A stretch of 5,255 nt of DNA. Source: an uncultured Mycoplasma sp. GTDB lineage: Bacteria; Bacillota_I; Bacilli_A; Mycoplasmatales; Metamycoplasmataceae. Within the stretch, counting starts at the first letter, position 1. Every line of letters starts with the position of its first letter. Below the pieces are notes generated by a model. That model saw only the letters and a program-made list of their open reading frames with translations. It did no database searches and was not told the DNA's origin. The stretch covers positions 1-5,255 of the forward strand of contig CAMRBO010000042.1 of assembly GCA_947040465.1 (NCBI GenBank), given 5' to 3'. Both the position numbers and the translations under genes were made by a program. This document shows positions 1-5,255 of the stretch, in pieces.

Positions 1-1641
1 ATTCTTAGTTTCTTCATCACCTATCACTATTTGAATTTTCGTTTTCATAATTTGTGCATCTCTTATTTTTTTAGATATTCTTTCATTCCTGTCATCAACA
101 ATCACATTAATTTTTTCATCCTTTAAGATTGAATAAATTTCTTCAATATATTTAGAATTATTATTATTTACCGGAATAATAGCCACTTGCTTAGGAGATA
201 ATCAGAATGGTAAATTGCCTTTTGTTTGTTCCAATAATATGGCCAAAAATCTTTCATAAGTCCCAATAAGACCTCGATGTATAATCACCGGAACTTCCAT
301 TTCTCCATCTTTATTAATATATTGTAAATCAAAGTTTTTTGGAAGTAAAAAATCTAATTGCAATGTTGACATAGTTATGTCATGTCCAAGAGCTGTTTTT
401 ATCTGAATGTCAATTTTGGGTCCATAAAAAGCTGCTTCACCCTTCATTTCTACATAATTTATTTTTAATTCTTTTAAAACATTTCTTAAATCATTTTCTG
501 CTTCTTCTCACATTTTATCATCATCGAAATATTTATCTTTATTAAGTGGATCGCGAACAGAAAAAGATACATAATCCACTTCAATATCAAAAATCTTTAA
601 TGCCTCTATTATCAATTCATAATTTCTTTTAAACTCCGATACTATTTGATCTTTTCTAGCAAAAATATGACCCTCAGTAAGCGTCATGCTCCTAACTCTT
701 TCCATTCCCGTAAGAGCACCTGATTTTTCATACCTAAATAGATTTGATTGTTCAGAGTATCTAATTGGCAATTCACGATAAGACCTTCTAGTTGATCTAT
801 ATAACAAAATATGATGAGGACATGTCATTGGACGCAAAATTAGTTTTTCCGCTTCTGCAAATATTGGAGAAAACATATCATCTTTATAATGATCTCAATG
901 TCCTGATTGAACGTATAACTCTTTCTCACCAACAATAGGGGTTAAAACTTCATTAAATCCATATTTATCATCAAGGTCTAAAATTACTTTCTCAATTCTT
1001 CTCCTTATTTTCATACCATCTTCCAATCAGATTGGAAAACCTTGACCAGATAATTTATCAAACATAAAAAGATTTAATTCTTTCCCTAATTTTCTATGAT
1101 CTCTTTCTTTTCTTTCTGAAATAATTTCTAAAAATTTATTTAAGTCTTCTTGGGTTTCTCATGCTGTTCCATAAATTCTCGTTAATTGTTCATTATCAGA
1201 ATTTCCTCTTCAATACGCTCCTGCGAGTGATAATAATTTAAAGTTCTTCACTTCTTTTATTTTATCAATATGTCCTCCAGCACATAAGTCAACAAATAAA
1301 TCTTTATTCGAATTAGGGTCATTTATTGAATAAAAAGTGACTTCTTTACCAAGAGAAATAAATTCATCATTCAACTCTTTTTTAAAAGGTTGGTCATCAA
1401 AATTATATTTATATTCCTTAGATTTTTTTATCATAATGAAGGCATTTGCAACAATTTTTTTCATTTGCTTTTCAATTTTAATTAAATCTGATTCTAGTAG
1501 AGGGTTTACAAATTTAAAATCATAATAAAAACCTTCTTTAGTTGGAGGACCAAAACCTAAGATGGTATCAGGAAACAATCTCAACACAGCCATAGCTAAA
1601 ATGTGTGATGTAGTATGGTTTAATTCTTTATTAAATTTCAT
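1..1641 (-). CDS. thrS: Threonyl-tRNA synthetase, 3' end beyond the window
   Basis: Class II synthetase that charges tRNA-Thr in the cytoplasm. Read with TGA as Trp, 547 residues are open. Residues 1-140 form the N2 editing domain, with H9xxxH13 and C120xxxH124. The linker motif AGAYWRG and RIYGTAW follows, then class II motif 1 (SGHWDHY, about 247-253). The predicted catalytic zinc ligands are C274 (MTCPHH), H325 (EGHIF) and H455 (HRGLIG). Motif 2 holds R303 and motif 3 holds R464. The anticodon-binding domain follows and is still open at the left edge, probably missing a few tens of residues. TGA Trp codons are at residues 144, 161, 205, 249, 378 and 480. The ATG at 1641 is fixed by an in-frame TAA just upstream (1647-1645) and an AAGGAA ribosome site. 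The TGS domain found in longer bacterial ThrRS (E. coli 642 aa) is therefore absent. It lies 59 nt downstream of trpS on the same strand. Identity is near certain. Confidence 0.97.
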
Positions 1642-1650
1642 ATATTATAT

Positions 1651-1656
1651 TTCCTT
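1651..1656 (-). promoter_or_regulatory. Ribosome binding site of thrS
   Basis: AAGGAA on the minus strand, 9 nt before the thrS ATG. Together with the in-frame stop immediately upstream it settles the start, and so shows that the lack of a TGS domain is not a mis-called start. Confidence 0.75.
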
Positions 1657-1672
1657 AATTATTTATCAATTA

Positions 1673-1678
1673 ATTATA
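1673..1678 (-). promoter_or_regulatory. Candidate -10 box for thrS
   Basis: A perfect TATAAT lies on the minus strand in the 59-nt spacer between trpS and thrS, which would place a transcript start near 1666 and leave room for the AAGGAA site. No -35 resembling TTGACA is seen at the usual distance; mycoplasma promoters often lack one. In DNA this AT-rich such a match can occur by chance, so thrS may instead be read only from the trpS promoter. Confidence 0.3.
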
Positions 1679-1700
1679 TTCTTTTTTTGAGAATGAGTTA

Positions 1701-2699
1701 TTAATTAAATGGTTTAAACCCAATGTTGTTCATAATTTTTGCAATATTTTTATTGGCAATTGAATTCGCTTTAAGAGATGCTTCTTTTGAAATAGATGGC
1801 AAAAAAATCAATATATCATTATATTTTTGTTGAATTACTATCAAAAATTCTTTAACAACATTTCCGACAGATTCTTTAAACTCTTTATAATTAGAATTAA
1901 TAAATTCTAATTCCGCTTCTTTAATTGATATTTCTTTAAGCGAAGCATATATGGTTAATAAATTTTTAACACCTGGTTTATCATCAGAATAATAAACTTT
2001 ATTTTCATTATCTGTAACTGCTTTTTGAATTTTATTAAAAGCAATATTTGGATCATCCAATAAGAATATTGATGCATTTTTATCAACATCTGATTTAGAC
2101 ATTTTTGATTCAGGATATTTTAAAGACATAATTTTAGAACCAATTTCAGAAAATAACGGTTTAGGTTCATGCAAATCTAAATTGTATTTTTTATTCATTC
2201 TATTAGATAATGTTTTTGTTAATTCCAAATGTTGTTTTTGATCAATGCCAACCGGAACAAGTTCAGGATTATACAACAATATATCAGCAGCCATCAATGC
2301 AGGATAAACAAATAATCCTGTCGGAATATTTTCCGTCCCATTATCTTGTTTTGTTTTTAAGGATTTATCTTTAAATTGAGTCATCCTTGATAACTCACCC
2401 ATACTAGTGTTGGTGGTTGTAATTCAATTGAGCATTGAATGTGCAGGAACATCAGATTGAAAAAAAATAGTTGCTTTTTTAGGATCTAAACCACAAGCAA
2501 GATAAAGGGCGAAAATTTCTTTTCTATTTTTATCTAAATCACTTGGACTAATTATCGACGCCAAAGCATGCAAGTCTGCAACAAAAATGAACATTTCATA
2601 ATTATCTTGATGTTTAATAAAATTTTTAATTGCTCCAATGTAGTTCCCTATTGTTAAAGATCCCGTTGCAGTAATTCCACTTACTATTCTTTTTTTCAT
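1701..2699 (-). CDS. trpS: Tryptophanyl-tRNA synthetase
   Basis: Class I synthetase that activates tryptophan and charges tRNA-Trp, active as a homodimer in the family. The gene encodes 332 residues, the usual length for bacterial TrpRS, and is complete from ATG (2699) to TAA (1701). The N-terminus has the TATGSLTIGNYIGAI segment whose TIGN (16-19) is the HIGH-motif equivalent. Next come FVADLHAL, MGELSRMTQFKDKS (from residue 100), the Trp-site loop VPVGIDQKQH (D153, Q154) and the KMSKS loop at 199-203. The only Trp in the protein, residue 92 in the conserved L-x-W-I segment, is encoded by TGA at 2426-2424. The start is preceded only by a weak AAGAAA. thrS follows in the same direction after 59 nt, so co-transcription is possible. 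The upstream neighbour at 2766 is divergent. Confidence 0.97.
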
Positions 2700-2765
2700 A
2701 TTTCTTAATAAAATTATATATTATTATTTAATATATAGAATAAATATAAGGAGAAGAAAACCTTT
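2700..2765. promoter_or_regulatory. Divergent spacer between trpS and the EIIB-like gene
   Basis: This 66-bp, almost pure AT spacer must carry start signals in both directions. On the minus strand a perfect TATAAT (2713-2718) is the best -10 for trpS. It would put the transcript start near 2706, only about 6 nt before the ATG, so the trpS message would be nearly leaderless. On the plus strand several TATA-rich candidates exist and none is clearly best. No terminator or operator-like inverted repeat is evident. Confidence 0.4.
2748..2753 (+). promoter_or_regulatory. Ribosome binding site of the EIIB-like gene
   Basis: AAGGAG, 12 nt before the ATG at 2766. The spacing is a little long but the match is strong. 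It supports this start for a gene whose coding frame contains two early TGA codons, which would hide it under the standard code. Confidence 0.75.
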
Positions 2766-3119
2766 ATGACACATCAAGAAAAAGCGTTGTATTGATTTTT
2801 AATTATTGCAACTTTTGGCTTAGTTTTTATTTATTGAAGAACTAAGAAAAATAAAATTAAAAATGAATTATCTCAAACAATAAAAATTAGTATCAATATT
2901 AATAAATTAATAAATTTATTAGGAGATAAAGAAAATATTAAATCAGTAGATTCAACTCACACAAAAGTTAAAATAACTTTTAATAATAGAGAAAAAATTG
3001 ATGTTGAAGAAATTAAAAATATTGATGGTATTTCAGGAGTATTTGCCACTTCAAATTATATACAAATAATCGTTGGTAACGAAGCTCTAGCGATTAAAGA
3101 AAAAATGAACTCTCTTTAA
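2766..3119 (+). CDS. Membrane-anchored PTS EIIB-like protein lacking the phosphocysteine
   Basis: A 117-residue protein found only when TGA is read as Trp (W10 and W24 are both TGA). Residues 9-24 are a hydrophobic transmembrane segment followed by a basic stretch (RTKKNKIKN), which predicts the C-terminal part in the cytoplasm. Residues 44-117 follow the glucose-family EIIB fold pattern: N-K-L-I-N-L-L-G-D-K-E-N-I-K-S-V-D, a beta strand, then DGISGVFATSNYIQIIVG. In active EIIB the segment after V-D reads roughly ACITRLRV, with Cys as phosphoryl carrier; here it reads STHTKVKI, so Thr64 (2955-2957) replaces that Cys. No EIIC or EIIA domain is attached or nearby. Phosphotransfer by the normal route seems impossible, so a binding, regulatory or structural role is inferred. 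The family assignment is from pattern only. Start chosen by the AAGGAG site. It converges on tdk with a 4-nt overlap. Confidence 0.85.
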
Positions 3120-3684
3120 ATTTTGTCTTTAGTACCTTTTACATGACATGATCGACACCTTGCTTCATATTCATCTTTATCACCTATTTGATTTATTTTT
3201 GTTGAATTTGATTTTCTAAATGATTTTGATGCTGCGTTTTTGCAAATCAAACAGACAGCCACCAACTTAATAACATCGTCTGCTATCGCTAACAAATATG
3301 GCATAATTCCAAAAGGTTGCATTTTATAATCAGTGTCAATCCCTGAAACAATCACTCTTTTTCCGCGGGATGCCAAATCTTCAATAATAGGTATTAAATC
3401 TTGACCAAAGAACTGCACTTCATCAATAATAATTGCATCATATGACTCATCCCAAAAAGATAAAATTTCTTCACCATTTTTAGCAATCATCGTTATTTTT
3501 TCAACACCTGAACGAGCTACTATTTTATTATCCGAAAAACGATTATCCGTTAAGGGTTTAATAACAAGTGTTTTAATCTCTGCGTATTCTAAAATTCTCA
3601 CCCTTTGATTAATTCTTCTGTCTTTCCAGAAAACATAGGACCTGTAATCACTTGTATCAAACCATTTGGTTCTCTTTTAAACAT
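3116..3684 (-). pseudogene. tdk: Thymidine kinase with a single-base frameshift
   Basis: Type II thymidine kinase phosphorylates thymidine to dTMP for salvage. The ATG at 3684, with AGGAGA just upstream, opens a frame of 27 matching residues ending TEELIK, including the P-loop GPMFSGKT (15-22). It then reaches a TAG at 3591-3589. The rest of the enzyme (161 residues, 3601-3116) lies in another frame. It has the DEVQFF motif with the predicted catalytic Glu (E89 in restored numbering), GIDTDYKMQPFG of the lasso region, and zinc pairs CLIC and CRSC. The family reads LI-K/R-R-V-x here. Adding one base within 3601-3606 (AAAGGG on the coding strand) restores L-I-K-R-V-R and a normal 189-residue protein. 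Everything else is intact, so the break is recent or is a homopolymer base-calling error. Its single Trp is TGG. Confidence 0.9.
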
Positions 3685-3688
3685 AATA

Positions 3689-3694
3689 TCTCCT
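3689..3694 (-). promoter_or_regulatory. Ribosome binding site of tdk
   Basis: AGGAGA on the minus strand, 4 nt before the ATG at 3684. It marks the true tdk start upstream of the frameshift. The GTG at 3601, where the downstream frame could begin, lacks a properly spaced site and would exclude the P-loop. Confidence 0.75.
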
Positions 3695-3702
3695 ATTTTT
3701 TA

Positions 3703-3731
3703 TTGATTATACATATTTATCATAATATAAA
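3703..3731 (+). promoter_or_regulatory. Candidate promoter for the ABC-F gene
   Basis: TTGATT (3703-3708) and TATAAA (3726-3731) are separated by 17 nt, a sigma-70/SigA-like arrangement pointing toward the ABC-F gene. A second possible -10, TATAAT at 3743-3748, lies closer to the gene. It overlaps the tdk -10 candidate on the other strand, so the two divergent promoters may interfere with each other. Confidence 0.4.
3706..3711 (-). promoter_or_regulatory. Candidate -10 box for tdk
   Basis: A perfect TATAAT on the minus strand, placing a start near 3699 and a leader of about 15 nt that just includes the AGGAGA site. No -35 is recognisable. Support is limited because the whole spacer is nearly all A and T. 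Confidence 0.35.
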
Positions 3732-3739
3732 TTTATATA

Positions 3740-3749
3740 TATTATAATA
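3740..3749. promoter_or_regulatory. Palindromic TATTATAATA with a -10 on each strand
   Basis: This 10-bp perfect palindrome contains TATAAT on both strands within the 101-bp tdk/ABC-F divergent spacer. It could be a shared bidirectional -10, as seen in some bacterial divergent promoters, or a chance result of AT-rich sequence. Confidence 0.25.
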
Positions 3750-3772
3750 ATAAATAAAATACTTAATTATGC

Positions 3773-3778
3773 AAGGAG
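3773..3778 (+). promoter_or_regulatory. Ribosome binding site of the ABC-F gene
   Basis: AAGGAG, 7 nt before the ATG at 3786: a strong match at ideal spacing, so this start is well supported. Confidence 0.85.
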
Positions 3779-3785
3779 AGAAATT

Positions 3786-5255
3786 ATGTTAGAAGTAAGA
3801 AACTTATCAAAAATATTTATAGATAAAAAATTATTCCAAGATGTTAATCTAAAATTTACAGAAGGTAATACATATGGAATTATTGGCGCTAATGGTGCAG
3901 GTAAATCAACTTTTTTAAAAATTATATCAAAAGAAATGGAATCATCAAGTGGAGAAATTTATGTCGATAAAGGGAAAAGAATTTCTTCCCTTGAACAAGA
4001 TCACAACAAATATAATGACATGAACGTTACTGATTTAGTTGTTATGGGTAATAAAGATTTGTTTGATATACAAGAAGCTAAAAATGCAATTTACGTTAAT
4101 CCTGACGCGACAGAAGAGGATTATACCAAAGCTAGTGAGTTGGAAGAAGAATATGGTGCAAAAGGTGGTTGAAGTGCTGAAAATGATGCACAGATATTAT
4201 TAGAGGCTTTAGGTATTCCTAGAGAAAAATTCGGAATGCAAATGAAAGATTTGAAATCTGGTGAAAAAGTTAAAACTATCCTTGCAAAAGCACTTTTTGG
4301 TAATCCTGATATCTTAATTATGGATGAACCTACCAACCACTTAGATATGAGAGCTATAAAATGGTTAGAAAACTTCATTATTGAATATGATAAAATAGTT
4401 ATTGTTGTGTCACATGATAGTGAATTTTTAGACAATATTTGCACAAATATTGTTGATATTGATTTTGGTAGAGCGAAAATGTTTACAGGAAATTATTCAT
4501 TTTGAAAACAATCTTCAGAATTAATAGCAGAAATGCAAAAGAATACCAATGTTAAAAAAGAAGAACAAATTGCTAAATTAAAAACATTTATTGATAAATT
4601 TTCTGCCAATGCTTCCAAGTCAAAACAAGCAACTTCTAGAAAGAAAACACTTGAAAAAATAACACTTGACGAAATAATACCATCAACAAGAAAATATCCA
4701 TTCATTAGATTTGAAATAGATAAAAATCCAGGGAAACAAATATTAGAAGTGGAAAACTTAGGGTATAAAGACAATACTGGTCAAGTTCTTTTTGATAATT
4801 TATCATTTGATTTAAAACAAAACGATAAATTAGTTATTATTGGAGAAGATGATATTGCTAAAACCAAATTATTAGAAATACTTGTTGGTAAAGAAAAAAA
4901 ATATACAGGAAGTCTCAAATGAGGAGCAACAATCAAATATGATTATTTCCCTAGTGATAATAATTCATATTTCGAGAATGACACCGTTATGATTGACTGA
5001 TTAAGAGAATGACCTTTAGCCAATACTCAAGATGCCAACAAAGATGTTAGCGACCAGAGAATGCGTTCTTTTTTGGGAAAAATGTTATTTAGTGGAGATA
5101 GTGTATTTAAACAAGTTAAAAATACTTCAGGAGGAGAGAAGGCTAGATTGATGTTCTCTAAAATGATGTTAACGGAATCAAACTTTTTACTTTTTGATCA
5201 ACCTTTAAACCACTTAGACACTGAATCTATTGATGCTGTGGTAGAATCATTCCAC
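3786..5255 (+). CDS. ybiT: ABC-F family ATPase, YkpA/YbiT type, 3' end beyond the window
   Basis: A cytoplasmic protein of two tandem ATP-binding domains without membrane segments. ABC-F relatives act on the ribosome; the role of this subgroup is less certain. 490 residues are open, and roughly 40-50 should follow the edge. NBD1 has Walker A GANGAGKST (34-42), a weak signature LKSGE (156-160), Walker B ILIMDEPTNHLD (D180, E181) and the H-loop H210. The interdomain linker (about 240-310) is the charged helical tRNA-contact region and contains FSANASKSKQATSRKK, which strongly recalls B. subtilis YkpA and E. coli YbiT. NBD2 has a reduced P-loop GEDDIAKTK (353-361), an intact SGGE (448-451) and Walker B LLFDQPLNHLD, in which Gln472 replaces the catalytic Glu. 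Trp codons are TGA at residues 129, 240, 379, 405 and 409, and TGG at 193. The gene symbol is given by family resemblance only. Confidence 0.93.

Noticed and set aside
202..1212. In-frame TGA codons splitting thrS, read as signs of a pseudogene
   Set aside because: Each TGA falls at a Trp position that fits the family alignment or local sequence, and the same pattern recurs in trpS, the EIIB-like gene and the ABC-F gene, so this is genetic code 4, not decay.
1337..1525. 62-codon open frame on the plus strand
   Set aside because: It lies wholly antisense to the ThrRS editing domain, has no ribosome site and resembles no family; it is a shadow of thrS.
1678..1694. Small inverted repeat ATTCT/AGAAT after trpS as a terminator
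   Set aside because: A 5-bp, mostly A-T stem with a 7-nt loop and no U-run after it on the trpS strand; too weak to call.
3589..3606. Programmed -1 frameshift in tdk
   Set aside because: A shift from AAA GGG would re-pair as CAA AGG, which is not a good slippery site, and I see no downstream pseudoknot or upstream Shine-Dalgarno stimulator. A missing base explains the family alignment more simply.
4121..4444. 107-codon open frame on the minus strand
   Set aside because: It is antisense to the conserved first ATP-binding domain of the ABC-F gene and has no credible protein features.
4493..4774. 93-codon open frame on the minus strand
   Set aside because: It is antisense to the ABC-F linker; its hydrophobic look comes from the complement of a charged, A-rich coding stretch.
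1..5255. tRNA, rRNA, CRISPR, riboswitch/T-box or insertion sequence
   Set aside because: No cloverleaf, repeat array, terminal inverted repeats or transposase was seen. The synthetase leaders (59 and 66 nt) are too short for a T-box.

Overview
The window is an AT-rich stretch from a Mycoplasma-like mollicute that uses genetic code 4. Every gene here except the thymidine kinase reads through in-frame TGA at positions where its family has conserved tryptophans. I count 14 TGA against 2 TGG Trp codons. The gene set, ThrRS without a TGS domain, short spacers and AAGGAG-type ribosome binding sites fit the Mycoplasma/Mycoplasmopsis group. I cannot name a species.

Layout, left to right. (1) 1-1641, minus: thrS, threonyl-tRNA synthetase, C-terminus cut off by the window edge. 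(2) 1701-2699, minus: trpS, tryptophanyl-tRNA synthetase, complete and upstream of thrS in the same direction. (3) 2766-3119, plus: a 117-residue membrane-anchored protein resembling the glucose-type PTS EIIB domain but with Thr at the phosphocysteine position. (4) 3116-3684, minus: tdk, thymidine kinase, broken by an apparent one-base deletion between the P-loop and the rest of the enzyme. It overlaps the EIIB-like gene tail to tail. (5) 3786-5255, plus: an ABC-F ATPase of the YkpA/YbiT type, cut off by the right edge, in which one of the two composite ATP sites looks degenerate.

The two synthetases serve translation, tdk serves thymidine salvage, and ABC-F proteins usually act on the ribosome. 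The five genes form no single pathway. The two divergent spacers (2700-2765 and 3685-3785) carry the likely promoters. I found no rRNA, tRNA, CRISPR array, insertion sequence or convincing intrinsic terminator. The points most worth a second look are the tdk frameshift, the Cys-less EIIB-like protein, the asymmetric ABC-F protein, and substrate-pocket and editing-site substitutions in ThrRS.
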